NCBI GenBank assembly: GCA_017466455.1
Contig: JAFTUD010000024.1
Location: 21,146 to 85,145, forward strand
DNA: 64,000 bases
Source of the DNA: Clostridia bacterium
Lineage (GTDB): Bacteria > Bacillota_A > Clostridia > Oscillospirales > CAG-272
Reading direction: 5' to 3'
A model generated the notes under the pieces. It had not been told where the DNA came from, did not search any database, and worked only from the letters and a program-made list of their open reading frames with translations. The number at the start of each line of letters is the position of its first letter. Position 1 is the stretch's first letter. Both the position numbers and the translations under genes were made by a program. This document shows, piece after piece, positions 1-8,528 of this stretch.

Positions 1-462
1 AAAAAGGTGACTGTCGCAAAGATTACATAGCATTTTTGCTTGATTGTGAGCCACAGGGTCGCTTGCCCTTAGGTCTTCAAACAGCTTGCTATCGTCCTTT
101 TTACAGGTGAGGCTATTCAAGCTTTTCATTTTGCTTATGTACTTTTTCTTCAGCTTACGAGAATAGAACATAAAATACAGCATAAAGCCAGCGACAGGCA
201 GAGCGAAGATTATGACAAGCCACGGGATTTTATAATCGGGGTTATCCTCTGACGCTACTATTATCACTATACATACAAGCTGAGTTATGCCAACTGCCAC
301 ATAGAACCATTTTACATAGATGCACAAAACGACTACTATTCCGATAGTTAAGACAACCTCAATGGCGCTCAAAAGAATGGACAAAATATATCTTAGCGGA
401 ATGTGGTTTATTTCCTTCTCTATTATTTTATCCTTAACTCTATATGTAAATTTTCTTTTCAA
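1..462 (-). CDS. cls: cardiolipin synthase, N-terminal part (runs off the window)
   Basis: I translated this reading frame by hand because it has no ATG. It opens with TTG at 462, about seven bases after the strong ribosome binding site AAAGGGGG; a GTG at 468 is in frame but too close to that site. The visible 154 residues show a basic start, two or three hydrophobic segments, and the motif DNPDYKIPWL followed by a membrane segment and a basic stretch (YSRKLKKKY). This is the PLDc_N membrane anchor typical of Firmicute cardiolipin synthases, which join two phosphatidylglycerols at the membrane. The catalytic HKD motifs would lie beyond base 1. The family call rests on the DNPDYKIPW motif and is fairly firm. 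The exact paralogue cannot be told. Confidence 0.8.
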   Translation of the reverse strand, partial: MKRKFTYRVKDKIIEKEINHIPLRYILSILLSAIEVVLTIGIVVVLCIYVKWFYVAVGITQLVCIVIIVASEDNPDYKIPWLVIIFALPVAGFMLYFMFYSRKLKKKYISKMKSLNSLTCKKDDSKLFEDLRASDPVAHNQAKMLCNLCDSHLF

Positions 463-574
463 TGTCACGCCCCCTTTATTAAAGTTTAACTCAAAAATAT
501 TGCCAAAATATTAACATATTGCAAACAAAAATGCGATTAACAGATACAGTGGGGCATATATTTCATGCGCTATC

Positions 575-615
575 TGCAAAAAAGCTGTTGGGAATTATTC
601 CCAACAGCTTTTTTA
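575..615 (-). terminator. Rho-independent terminator after the GH2 gene
   Basis: A long A-to-T matched hairpin with core arms AAGCTGTTGGGAA and TTCCCAACAGCTT and a TTA loop, followed by T-runs on both strands. It touches the stop codon of the GH2 gene and should end that transcript. Confidence 0.85.
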
Positions 616-616
616 T

Positions 617-2329
617 TTATCTTTTGCTCATATTGATTTTGCGAATTCTTGAAATGTCAAATTTCTTTTGACGGTCATAGGTATAAATTCCGTTTACCTC
701 CTGCTCTACATCGTAAAGCTGAGTATAGCAAAGTCCGCAAATATAGGGTGAGTCCATAAGAGCCTTGGTCAGATATTCGTATCTATCCATGTACTCCTCC
801 TCGGTCTTTGGACCGTTACCGTAGCCCCAGCCGCCGACGCCTTGGACATCCCATTGAATTCCGCCGTATTCGCTAAGGTAAAGGGCGTAATCTCCCCATT
901 CCTTAGAATTTTGATATCTTGACACCCATTCATGAGCTTTGTCGTATTTTTCCGCAAATTCATCATAGGTTGGAGCGAGGTAAATGTCCTCAAACTCCTT
1001 TTTCGTCTGAATATAGTCATGCAGGTCATAAATGTCGGAAACGACCTGATAGTTACCGCTTGTGGCAACGCAAGGACGAGTTGTATCTATTGCCTTTGTG
1101 GTATAATACAATGCTCTTACAAAATCATCGTTTTGATGTCTGTAATCAAAGTCCCATGTTTCATTAAGCGGGCACCAGCCGATAATTGAGGGATGGTTGA
1201 AATCTCTTTGAAGCTCTCTTTGCCATTCGAGCATAAAAGGAGTCAGCTGTTCCATATTTGATATATCAAGTCCCCAGTTTCCTGTTTCGCCAAACACGAG
1301 ATAACCGAGCTTATCACAATGATACAAAAATCTTGGCTCAAACACCTTTTGGTGGAGTCTTGCGCCGTTAAAGCCTGCATCGAATGAGAGGTAAATATCC
1401 TTAACAAGCTCCTCATCGGTTTCAGCGGTATAAATACCCTTCTTATAGAAGCCTTGATCGAGAACGGTTACAAGATATAGGCTTTTTCCGTTAAGCATAT
1501 ATTTCTTGTCCTTGAATTCGGTTGTTCTAATACCGAAGTAGCTCTTTACATTATCGTTTCCGTATGTGAGGTTAAGGTCATAAAGTCTGCCCTTGCCCGC
1601 TTCCCACAAATGAAGCTCATCAAGCTGAAGCGTAAGGCGTGAAATTCCGCCATTAAGCTCTGCGCTAACCTTACCCATAGGCTTACCCTCGTAGCTTGCC
1701 TCGGCGGTAAAGAGTGCGTTTCCAACCGCCTCAACCTCAATTTGAACACTCTTATCGGGGATTGAAGGGTAGTATTTTACGGATTTGATATAGGATTTAT
1801 CAACAAATTCAAGCCATACCGTTTGCCAAATACCTGTTGTTCTTGTATAATCACAGCCCCCTGAATAATAATTCTTTGACTGCTTTCCTGACGCCTTGCC
1901 CTTGGGATTTGTATCAATGGCGCATACGGTGATGATGTTTTCCTCGCCCTTATTTACATAATTTGTAATATCAATGTCAAAGCCAACAAAGCCACCGATG
2001 TTGTGGTAAACCTCCTTATGGTTTATGTAGATATAGCTTTCGTAATCTACTGCTCCGAAATGAAGAATAACATTTTTGTCGGTGCTTGGGATTTCAACAT
2101 TTTTAAGGTACCACACGCAGTTTAAAAAGTCGGTGTTGCCTATTCCCGAAAGAACGCTTTCCGGGCAAAACGGAACGATAATTTTTGAGTCAAGTGACTT
2201 TCTTTCGTAGAATTTTCTATCACGGCCACTTATGCCGAAATCATATTCAAACTGCCACTCGCCATTGAGGTTTATCCAGTCCTCTCTTTCAAATTGGGGA
2301 TTGGGATGCTCGGGTCTTGGAATGCTCAT
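617..2329 (-). CDS. glycoside hydrolase family 2 protein (beta-galactosidase/beta-glucuronidase type)
   Basis: A 570-residue protein with GH2 layout: an N-terminal sugar-binding jelly roll (LNGEWQFEYD near residue 21; GIWQTVWLE near 166), a short immunoglobulin-like domain, and a TIM barrel. The acid/base Glu is in NHPSIIGWCPLNETWD (about residue 390) and the nucleophile candidate in LYLSEYGGIQ (about 487). These retaining enzymes release beta-linked galactose, glucuronate or mannose; the substrate cannot be read from sequence. There is no signal peptide, so it should act in the cytoplasm on imported oligosaccharides. It lies 54 bp after pcrA on the same strand with its own ribosome binding site (AAGGAG) and no terminator between, so read-through is possible. 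It is shorter than LacZ but normal for compact GH2 enzymes. Confidence 0.88.
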   Translation of the reverse strand: MSIPRPEHPNPQFEREDWINLNGEWQFEYDFGISGRDRKFYERKSLDSKIIVPFCPESVLSGIGNTDFLNCVWYLKNVEIPSTDKNVILHFGAVDYESYIYINHKEVYHNIGGFVGFDIDITNYVNKGEENIITVCAIDTNPKGKASGKQSKNYYSGGCDYTRTTGIWQTVWLEFVDKSYIKSVKYYPSIPDKSVQIEVEAVGNALFTAEASYEGKPMGKVSAELNGGISRLTLQLDELHLWEAGKGRLYDLNLTYGNDNVKSYFGIRTTEFKDKKYMLNGKSLYLVTVLDQGFYKKGIYTAETDEELVKDIYLSFDAGFNGARLHQKVFEPRFLYHCDKLGYLVFGETGNWGLDISNMEQLTPFMLEWQRELQRDFNHPSIIGWCPLNETWDFDYRHQNDDFVRALYYTTKAIDTTRPCVATSGNYQVVSDIYDLHDYIQTKKEFEDIYLAPTYDEFAEKYDKAHEWVSRYQNSKEWGDYALYLSEYGGIQWDVQGVGGWGYGNGPKTEEEYMDRYEYLTKALMDSPYICGLCYTQLYDVEQEVNGIYTYDRQKKFDISRIRKINMSKR

Positions 2330-2383
2330 TTTTGTTTCTCCTTAGTTTCTTTTTGAATTTATGAATTTTTAAATTTTAAAATT

Positions 2384-4759
2384 TTATATTCTGCGCATAA
2401 GCCTTTGCGTATAGGTTGCCATGAGCTTTTTTGTACCTACTGTATCAAACATTATTTCATACATAAAATCATTGCTCATTGGCGTTACGCCTATAACTGT
2501 TCCGTCACCGAAGGAAAGGTGATTTACCCTATCTCCTATGCTGTATGCAGACAGTGGCTTTTGCTCGGGTCTTCTACCTGTGAGCGCCTCGGTAAACGAT
2601 GTGCTTTGTGAGCCTGTCCTTTGCTGTTGAGAATAGCTACCGCTTCTGTTGAATGACGGAATTTTCCTTAAATCAAGATATTCGGGATCAATTTCCTTAG
2701 CGAAGCGAGAAAGCGGATTGCGCATAGTCATTCCGTGCATCATTCTCTCTCTTGCATGAATCAAATACAGCTGCTTTTTTGCCCTTGTAATTGCGACATA
2801 GGCAAGACGCCTCTCCTCCTCAACCTCTGATGGAATATACATCGTTTGCTGAGATGGGAAAACGCACTCCTCCATGCCCGGAATAAATACAACGGGAAAT
2901 TCAAGTCCCTTTGCGCTATGAATTGTCATAAGAATTACCGTATCGGCATTTTCATCATATTTATCAACATCGGCAACAAGTGAAATTTGCTCCAAAAATC
3001 CTGTAAGCGATGGCTCATCGGTTGAGCCCTCATACTCCTTAATACCTGTAACAAGCTGATCAAGGTTTTCAAGCCTTTCCTTACCTGCCTCGCCCTCATC
3101 CTTAAGCATTTGCTCATAGCCTGAGCGCTTTATAATCGTTTCAACAAGGGCTTCAACCGATACATTATCCTTATCGGCATTAAGCGATTTTATAAGCTCG
3201 GCAAACTCCTTCATCGGGAGCTGTGCGGTCTTTGGAATCGCGTTATAGTTAAATGCGCCCTGCATTACATCAATAAGCGGAATTCCAAGCTCAACTGAAA
3301 TGGTCGACGCACGCTCAAACGAGGTTTGACCTATTTTTCTTGTCGGCTTATTATAAATTCTGCGCAGGTGGATATTATCCTCGGGGTTATTCACAAGGTG
3401 CAAATATGCCACAATATCCTTTACCTCCTCGCGGTCATAGAATCGGTGACCGCCAAGAACACGGTAAGGAATACCGCTATTTGCGAAAATTGTTTCAAGG
3501 CTTCGCGACAGAGCGTTCATACGGTAAAGAACTGCAAAATCCTTATAGGAATACTCATCATTCTCTTTTAGCCTTATAATTTCATCAACGATAAAGCGAG
3601 CCTCGTCATTTTGCGTAGGTGCTTCCTTAACGATGATTTTCTCACCTGTTTCGTTAGCGCACCACAGGGTCTTTTTATGCTTATGATAGTTCTTTGAGAT
3701 AAGACCGTTTGCGGCGTTTAGAATATTTGAGGTTGAGCGATAATTTTGCTCAAGCTTTATTATTTTTGCACTTGTGTAGGTTTGGTCAAAGTTTAATATA
3801 TTCTCTATTGTAGCACCGCGGAATTTATAAATGCTTTGGTCATCATCGCCAACTACCATTATATTTCTGTAAAAATCGGATAGAAGGCGTGTCAGCTCAA
3901 ATTGCGCGTCGTTTGTATCCTGATACTCATCAATGCAGACATATCTGAACTTATTTTGATATTGTGCAAGGACATCAGGATTGTCGCGAAGAAGCATTAC
4001 CGTCTTCATTATGATATCATCAAAGTCAAGGACATTTGATGATTCAAGCTCAGCTTGATATTTTTCATAAACATCGGCAACGAGCTTGTATTTATAATCA
4101 AAGCCAGCCTCCGCGCGGTAATCCTCGGGAGTCATGAGCTTATCCTTAGCACGGCTGATTAGATTTTGCACATCCTTAAGAGATAAAATTTTTTCATTCA
4201 CTCCAAGGTCCTTCATGCACTTGGAAATTGTCTTTTTGGCATCATCGGCATCGCAAACGCTAAAGCCCTCGCGGTAGCCGACAAGGTCGCCGTTGCGTCT
4301 TAGGATACGCATACAAACCGAGTGGAAGGTGCCTGCCCAAATTTCGCCTGCATCCTCGTGCAGTATTTTGGAAAGTCGCTCCTTTATTTCGTTTGCCGCC
4401 TTATTTGTAAAGGTAATTGCCAAAATTCCCCAAGCGGGGCACGGCGCCTCCGCAAACAGCTCGAGATACTTCTCAATTTGCTCCTTTGGCAAGCCCTTGG
4501 CAAGCTCAAGATCATCAAGCGTATCCTCGGTGATGAAATCGGGGATTTTAGTCGTTTTATAGGCATTACCGTATTTGATTATATGCGCTATTCTGTTTAC
4601 AAGCACGGTTGTCTTTCCGCTACCTGCGCCCGCAAGGATAAGAACAGGACCGTTTACTGTATAAACCGCCTCTCTTTGCTTGTCGTTCAAAAAGCTGTAA
4701 TATGTATCAAAAAGCTCTCTTTTAGCCTTTAAAAATCGTTCTGTTTGATGTTCAGTCAT
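2384..4759 (-). CDS. pcrA: ATP-dependent DNA helicase PcrA/UvrD
   Basis: A 791-residue SF1A helicase, a 3'-to-5' DNA motor used in nucleotide excision repair and in clearing replication and transcription conflicts. Motif I is GAGSGKTT (residues 43-50), motif II DEYQDTN (277-283), motif III GDDDQSIYKFRGA (304-316), and TIHSAKGLEF and VAITRAKKQLY are motifs V and VI. The last 55 residues (GDRVNHLSFGDGTVIGV) form the PcrA-type Tudor-like domain that binds RNA polymerase, which favours PcrA over Rep. Roughly 45 extra residues (about 65-110) lie between motifs I and Ia, just before ILAITFTNKAA. Transcription probably starts at the 17-bp-spaced promoter at 4814-4842. Confidence 0.95.
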   Translation of the reverse strand: MTEHQTERFLKAKRELFDTYYSFLNDKQREAVYTVNGPVLILAGAGSGKTTVLVNRIAHIIKYGNAYKTTKIPDFITEDTLDDLELAKGLPKEQIEKYLELFAEAPCPAWGILAITFTNKAANEIKERLSKILHEDAGEIWAGTFHSVCMRILRRNGDLVGYREGFSVCDADDAKKTISKCMKDLGVNEKILSLKDVQNLISRAKDKLMTPEDYRAEAGFDYKYKLVADVYEKYQAELESSNVLDFDDIIMKTVMLLRDNPDVLAQYQNKFRYVCIDEYQDTNDAQFELTRLLSDFYRNIMVVGDDDQSIYKFRGATIENILNFDQTYTSAKIIKLEQNYRSTSNILNAANGLISKNYHKHKKTLWCANETGEKIIVKEAPTQNDEARFIVDEIIRLKENDEYSYKDFAVLYRMNALSRSLETIFANSGIPYRVLGGHRFYDREEVKDIVAYLHLVNNPEDNIHLRRIYNKPTRKIGQTSFERASTISVELGIPLIDVMQGAFNYNAIPKTAQLPMKEFAELIKSLNADKDNVSVEALVETIIKRSGYEQMLKDEGEAGKERLENLDQLVTGIKEYEGSTDEPSLTGFLEQISLVADVDKYDENADTVILMTIHSAKGLEFPVVFIPGMEECVFPSQQTMYIPSEVEEERRLAYVAITRAKKQLYLIHARERMMHGMTMRNPLSRFAKEIDPEYLDLRKIPSFNRSGSYSQQQRTGSQSTSFTEALTGRRPEQKPLSAYSIGDRVNHLSFGDGTVIGVTPMSNDFMYEIMFDTVGTKKLMATYTQRLMRRI

Positions 4760-4813
4760 TTTATTATTCCGTTTCTTCAGTTTTTAGGTATGCTACTAAC
4801 TACACTATTATTG

Positions 4814-4842
4814 ATAATACCATATTTCATTAAAAAAGTAAA
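4814..4842 (-). promoter_or_regulatory. predicted sigma-A promoter for pcrA
   Basis: On the minus strand, -35 TTTACT (4842-4837) and -10 TATTAT (4819-4814) are separated by 17 bp, about 55 bp upstream of the pcrA ATG. Confidence 0.5.
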
Positions 4843-4910
4843 GAGAAAATCTATTATTTTTCGCAAGAATTAACACTCAAAATATTTTTTGCAAAAATTA
4901 CAAAAAAGTA

Positions 4911-4939
4911 TTGAATTTTTTAAAAATATATGATAGAAT
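4911..4939 (+). promoter_or_regulatory. predicted promoter of tRNA-Leu
   Basis: -35 TTGAAT and -10 TAGAAT with a 17-bp spacer, ending 21 bp before the tRNA. Confidence 0.6.
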
Positions 4940-4960
4940 GTTTGAGCAACATATGAATAT

Positions 4961-5047
4961 GCCGGTGTGATGGAATTGGTAGACGTGCTGGACTCAAAAT
5001 CCTGTGGTAGTGATACCGTATCGGTTCGACCCCGATCACCGGCACCA
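4961..5047 (+). tRNA. tRNA-Leu (anticodon CAA)
   Basis: The 87-nt gene folds as a class II tRNA with acceptor stem GCCGGTG/CACCGGC, discriminator A and an encoded CCA. The anticodon loop is CTCAAAA, giving CAA (reads UUG). The long variable arm (GGTA/TACC stem) and the T loop TTCGACC are intact. The anticodon stem has one U-U mismatch (positions 28 and 42), which does not look disabling. The gene has its own promoter and a terminator directly after it. Confidence 0.95.
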
Positions 5048-5084
5048 AAAATGGACTGCAAAAGCAGTCCATTTTATTTTTTTA
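5048..5084. terminator. bidirectional terminator between tRNA-Leu and the ABC-2 operon
   Basis: Arms AAAATGGACTGC and GCAGTCCATTTT with an AAAA loop, and T-rich tails on both strands. It serves the tRNA on the plus strand and the converging exporter operon on the minus strand. Confidence 0.85.
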
Positions 5085-5105
5085 TTCGCTTTATTTTTTA
5101 TGCTT

Positions 5106-5999
5106 TTAGCTTTTACGCCTTAGCCTGTTCATAAGAACATATACGGCAGCAAGAACGATAACCGATACGCACAGCACTGCATACATTGCGCCGTGAGATA
5201 CTGCGGAGTCAAAGAAATACAGGTTGCAATCAAGCATATTTCTAAGCTCTTCAACGACTGTCTCGGGCATTCCGTCCTCGCAAAGCGCGTCAAATGCGCC
5301 CCTCATTGCGTGATTTCTAAGAAGCGAGGTTGCGTATGTTCCCGGCAAGAACATAATTACCCCTTGAAGCCCCTCTCCAAATGAGGATATTGGCATATAA
5401 GCTCCGCAAATAAAGCCATATCCTGAGCTTATTATTGTTCCGACTGCGGAAATTTGCCCTTGGGTAGAGAGAAAGAAGTTAATTACCGAGGAAAGTGCTG
5501 TTCCGAACAGCACTACCAGAATTACATCAAGGATTAAAAGCATTGTATCGGCAAAGGAAATATACCAGCCAACGATAGCGACATATCCAAGGCACAGTGC
5601 GGTTGCGCTCAGGCATATTATAAGTGTTGAAATAATCGTTGCAAAATAATAGCTAAGCGAAAGGACTGATGACGAAATTGGCGCAAGGGTAAGGTCCTTT
5701 ATTGTGCCGTTTGCCTTATCCTGCACCATTAAAAAGTTTGAGCAAAATGCAACGGTCACGCAGGAAACTGCAAGGATAGATGAAACAAGCTGAGAGGCAA
5801 CGAGACCGTCAACAATCTCGCTTGAAATTCGTATTCCCTGAGGTATGCCCGACATAAAGCTATCTCTATAAACATTTCCAAGGAAGGTAGCGTATAAGAC
5901 GAGCAATATGGCAGGAGTTATAAGAGCTGTAAAGAACATTCCCTTATCCTTGAAAAACAGCTTTACATTCCTTTTTATAAGCACTGACACTGTCTTCAT
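5106..5999 (-). CDS. ABC-2 type transporter permease
   Basis: A 297-residue membrane protein with about six hydrophobic segments and the layout of DrrB/ABC-2 exporter permeases: a cytoplasmic start (LIKRNVKLFFKDKG), TM1, an extracellular loop, a central core (KANGTIKDLTLAPISSS) and a last TM helix ending in RLRRKS. With the ATPase encoded just upstream (ATGA overlap) it should form a homodimeric exporter for drugs, lipids or a bacteriocin. Substrate is unknown and nothing nearby suggests one. The operon ends at the terminator shared with tRNA-Leu. Confidence 0.88.
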   Translation of the reverse strand: MKTVSVLIKRNVKLFFKDKGMFFTALITPAILLVLYATFLGNVYRDSFMSGIPQGIRISSEIVDGLVASQLVSSILAVSCVTVAFCSNFLMVQDKANGTIKDLTLAPISSSVLSLSYYFATIISTLIICLSATALCLGYVAIVGWYISFADTMLLILDVILVVLFGTALSSVINFFLSTQGQISAVGTIISSGYGFICGAYMPISSFGEGLQGVIMFLPGTYATSLLRNHAMRGAFDALCEDGMPETVVEELRNMLDCNLYFFDSAVSHGAMYAVLCVSVIVLAAVYVLMNRLRRKS

Positions 6000-6910
6000 T
6001 CTTCTCTTTCCCCCTTCAAGGTCTTTCCTGTCACCGAAAGGAACACATCATCCATTTTTCCCTTGGTGATTTCATAGTCAATAAAAAGCTCGGGATTTTT
6101 GACAATAAGCTTCGTGGCTGTTTTGGTGCTTGGAAGCAGAATTTTGTAAGCATCTCTTATTTGCTCATATGGAAAGCCAAGAGCCCTTATCTCGTCCTCT
6201 TTCGCTCCGTAAATGGTAACAAAGTCGCCCGTGTATGCGTTTTTAAGCTCAAGTGGAGTTCCGCTTGCGCAAATTTCTCCTGCGTCAAGTATAACGACAT
6301 AGTCAGCCTCAGACGCCTCCTCCATATAGTGAGTTGTAAGGAATATAGTCATTCCCTGCTCTTTTCTAAGCTCGGAAATTACTGACCACAAAAGCCTTCT
6401 TGTTTGAGGGTCAAGTCCGGTTGTCGGCTCATCGAGAATTAAAATTTTAGGATTGTGCAAAAGTGCCCTTGCAATATCAATTCTTCTCCTTTGACCGCCT
6501 GATAGCTTACCTACCGTGCGCTTTAAAAGGTCCTCAAAATCAAGCAATTTCGCAAGCTCATTAAGTCGCTTTTTGAAATCCTCACCTACAATTCCGTAAA
6601 GAGCGCCCCTGCTTTCAAGATTATCATATACAGACAGTGCCATATCAAGCACCGAGGACTGAAATACGACTCCTATTTCTCTTTTTATACTACCGGAGTC
6701 CTTATCAAGATCTTTGCCATCTATTATAACGCTACCGCTATCCTTGGAAAGCTGAGCGCAAATTATATTGATGGTTGTAGATTTTCCTGCTCCGTTTACT
6801 CCGAGAAAGGCAAAAAACTCGCCGTCTTTCACTCGGAAGCTGATATCCTTGACCGCCTTAACCTCTCCAAAGCTTTTCGTAAGGCTTTTTATTTCAATGA
6901 TATTTTCCAT
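5996..6910 (-). CDS. ABC transporter ATP-binding protein (DrrA type)
   Basis: A 304-residue ATPase with Walker A GVNGAGKST, signature LSGGQRRRID, Walker B LILDEPTTGLDP and switch His TTHYMEEASEAD. The C-terminal region after about residue 215 matches the DrrA-type extension found in ABC-2 exporters. It overlaps the permease gene by four bases, so the two are translationally coupled. A 17-bp-spaced promoter lies at 6937-6965, and the ribosome binding site is AAAGGAGAAG. Confidence 0.92.
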   Translation of the reverse strand: MENIIEIKSLTKSFGEVKAVKDISFRVKDGEFFAFLGVNGAGKSTTINIICAQLSKDSGSVIIDGKDLDKDSGSIKREIGVVFQSSVLDMALSVYDNLESRGALYGIVGEDFKKRLNELAKLLDFEDLLKRTVGKLSGGQRRRIDIARALLHNPKILILDEPTTGLDPQTRRLLWSVISELRKEQGMTIFLTTHYMEEASEADYVVILDAGEICASGTPLELKNAYTGDFVTIYGAKEDEIRALGFPYEQIRDAYKILLPSTKTATKLIVKNPELFIDYEITKGKMDDVFLSVTGKTLKGEREE

Positions 6911-6936
6911 GCTCTTCTCCTTTCGTTTACAATAAA

Positions 6937-6965
6937 ATTGTATCTCCTTTAAGGTGGAAAATCAA
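6937..6965 (-). promoter_or_regulatory. predicted promoter of the ABC-2 exporter operon
   Basis: Minus strand -35 TTGATT (6965-6960) and -10 TACAAT (6942-6937), 17-bp spacer, 27 bp from the start codon. Confidence 0.55.
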
Positions 6966-7010
6966 GATATAATTTTCATTTGGTTTATTTTTTACATTAT
7001 ACGGATAAAC

Positions 7011-7033
7011 AAAAACGGCAAATCGCCGTTTTT
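7011..7033 (-). terminator. terminator of the FAD oxidoreductase operon
   Basis: Arms AAAAACGGC and GCCGTTTTT around a five-base loop, directly after the DUF1667 stop codon, with T-rich sequence downstream on the minus strand. Confidence 0.8.
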
Positions 7034-7034
7034 A

Positions 7035-7250
7035 TTATTTTAATATAGTTTTTGTGGCAACAAGCGACACACCCTCAAGGATAAAGTCCTTGATAAGCAC
7101 CTGTCCGAGGTGAACGGGGGGCAAAACCTCAAGGCTGTTTACAAGCCTCATAGCCTCCTTTAATTTATCAACGGGGATTTTTTCGCTTGTTTTAACGGGA
7201 ACGAGGGTGTATTCCTCGCTTTTTATCTTTACTGTGGTCGTAAGTATCAT
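7035..7250 (-). CDS. short DUF1667-family protein lacking the Cys-rich N-terminal half
   Basis: A 71-residue protein aligned in content to the C-terminal half of DUF1667 proteins (VPVKTSEKIPVDKLKEAM; then a run ending VSLVATKTIL). Family members I know are about 115-125 residues and begin with a conserved cysteine cluster thought to bind a metal or Fe-S centre; here no cysteine is present at all. The start cannot be moved upstream, because the ATG follows the stop codon of the upstream oxidoreductase directly (TAAATG) with a good site GGAGGT. It is therefore a naturally shortened form, not a mis-called start. DUF1667 genes usually follow the two FAD enzymes found here, so it is probably still an accessory of that complex. 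Confidence 0.75.
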   Translation of the reverse strand: MILTTTVKIKSEEYTLVPVKTSEKIPVDKLKEAMRLVNSLEVLPPVHLGQVLIKDFILEGVSLVATKTILK

Positions 7251-8528
7251 TTAGACCTCCGTTGCCTCAATGCTAACAGTCCTCGCCTCTTTAAGCATTG
7301 AAAGTGTATTTTTATTAAGCACCATAATGCTTTGGCGTGAGGGGGTAAGCTCCGACTTAGCCTCAAATTGTGCCTCTTGTCCGTCAATCCTCAGTGAAAT
7401 CCTCACATTTTTCATAGGTCGGCTAACTCTGTACGAAATGACGATTTCATCAGTGCAGGAAAGTATAGGATGGGAAATTTGATGGGGGACTGTATGCTTT
7501 ATTCCGTCATTGTGCGATATATTTACCGCATTACCTAAAGAGGATATTTCTCCGTTCAGATATGCGCAGGCGTATTTTCCTGCCTCGTAGCCCTCTTTGG
7601 TGATATAATCAACGATATCATGAATATGAAGCGCATTTCCGCACGCAAAAATTCCGTCAATATTTGTTTGATAATATTGATCAACCACGGCACCCTGTGT
7701 TGCGCTATCAATCAAAACGCCCGCATCGGCGCATATTATATTGTCGGGAACAAGTCCAAGAGATAGCACGATTGTGTCACATTTCACAAGCTTCTCTGTG
7801 CCCTTTATTAATTTACGGGATTTATCGGTGTCACAAATTATAACACCCTCTACTCTTTCCTTGCCGAGGATTTTGGAAACGGTTTTTTGCGTATAGAACG
7901 GAATATCAAGCTTTTTAAGGCATTGCTCAATATTTTTGTCCATACCGCGGGGATAAGCCCTTTCCTCATACACTCCGACAACCTCAGCACCCTCAATTTT
8001 CAAGCGCCTTGCCACAACGAGTCCTATATCTCCCGAGCCCAAAACGATAGCGCGCTTGCCCGTAAGATATCCCTCTATATTCACAAAGTGCTGAACTGTG
8101 CCTGCAGAGAAAACTCCCGCAGGGCGTGTGCCTGCAATTTTGAGCGAGCCACGAGAGCGCTCTCTGCACCCTGTGGCAATAACTATTGCATCTGCGCTAA
8201 CGGTTGTATATCCAAGAGCTTGAGATATTACGGTGATTTGCTTTTCTCTTGATATAGAAAGGACAGTTGTGCCCGTCATACAAGGAATATTAAGCCCGTT
8301 TATCTTACTTGCAAAATATTCGGCATATTCAGTGCCCGTTAGGTTTTTCCCAAGGCAAATTTCTCCAAATCCGTCGTGAACACATTGATTGAGGACTCCG
8401 CCAAGCTCATCCTCTCTTTCTATAATCAACATATCCTCAGGAGAAAGCCCGCCCCGTATAGCTCCGAGGGCACACGCAAGTCCTGCCGGCCCTGCACCGA
8501 TTATAATAAGCTTTTTATTCATTATCAC
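7251..8528 (-). CDS. NAD(P)/FAD-dependent oxidoreductase, partner of the GlpA-like dehydrogenase
   Basis: A 425-residue two-dinucleotide-binding flavoprotein. The FAD site is IIGAGPAGLACALG at the N-terminus and the NAD(P) site VLGSGDIGLVVARRL near residue 160. FACGNALHIHDIVDYIT near 315 is the usual second FAD contact. In Clostridia this gene sits between a GlpA-like dehydrogenase and DUF1667, and the trio is thought to oxidise glycerol-3-phosphate or a similar 2-hydroxy compound and pass electrons to NAD. A Cys in GGVLNQCVHDGFG may be redox active, but that is inference. It overlaps the upstream gene by four bases. Confidence 0.85.
   Translation of the reverse strand: MIMNKKLIIIGAGPAGLACALGAIRGGLSPEDMLIIEREDELGGVLNQCVHDGFGEICLGKNLTGTEYAEYFASKINGLNIPCMTGTTVLSISREKQITVISQALGYTTVSADAIVIATGCRERSRGSLKIAGTRPAGVFSAGTVQHFVNIEGYLTGKRAIVLGSGDIGLVVARRLKIEGAEVVGVYEERAYPRGMDKNIEQCLKKLDIPFYTQKTVSKILGKERVEGVIICDTDKSRKLIKGTEKLVKCDTIVLSLGLVPDNIICADAGVLIDSATQGAVVDQYYQTNIDGIFACGNALHIHDIVDYITKEGYEAGKYACAYLNGEISSLGNAVNISHNDGIKHTVPHQISHPILSCTDEIVISYRVSRPMKNVRISLRIDGQEAQFEAKSELTPSRQSIMVLNKNTLSMLKEARTVSIEATEV

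Noticed and set aside
320..514. A 64-residue plus-strand frame with a hydrophobic stretch
   Set aside because: It lies antisense to the cardiolipin synthase start, whose minus-strand translation shows the DNPDYKIPW motif and TM helices.
4870..5061. A 63-residue minus-strand frame with GAGDRGRTDTVSLPQDFES
   Set aside because: It is the antisense of tRNA-Leu; this peptide is a common false annotation over leucine tRNA genes.
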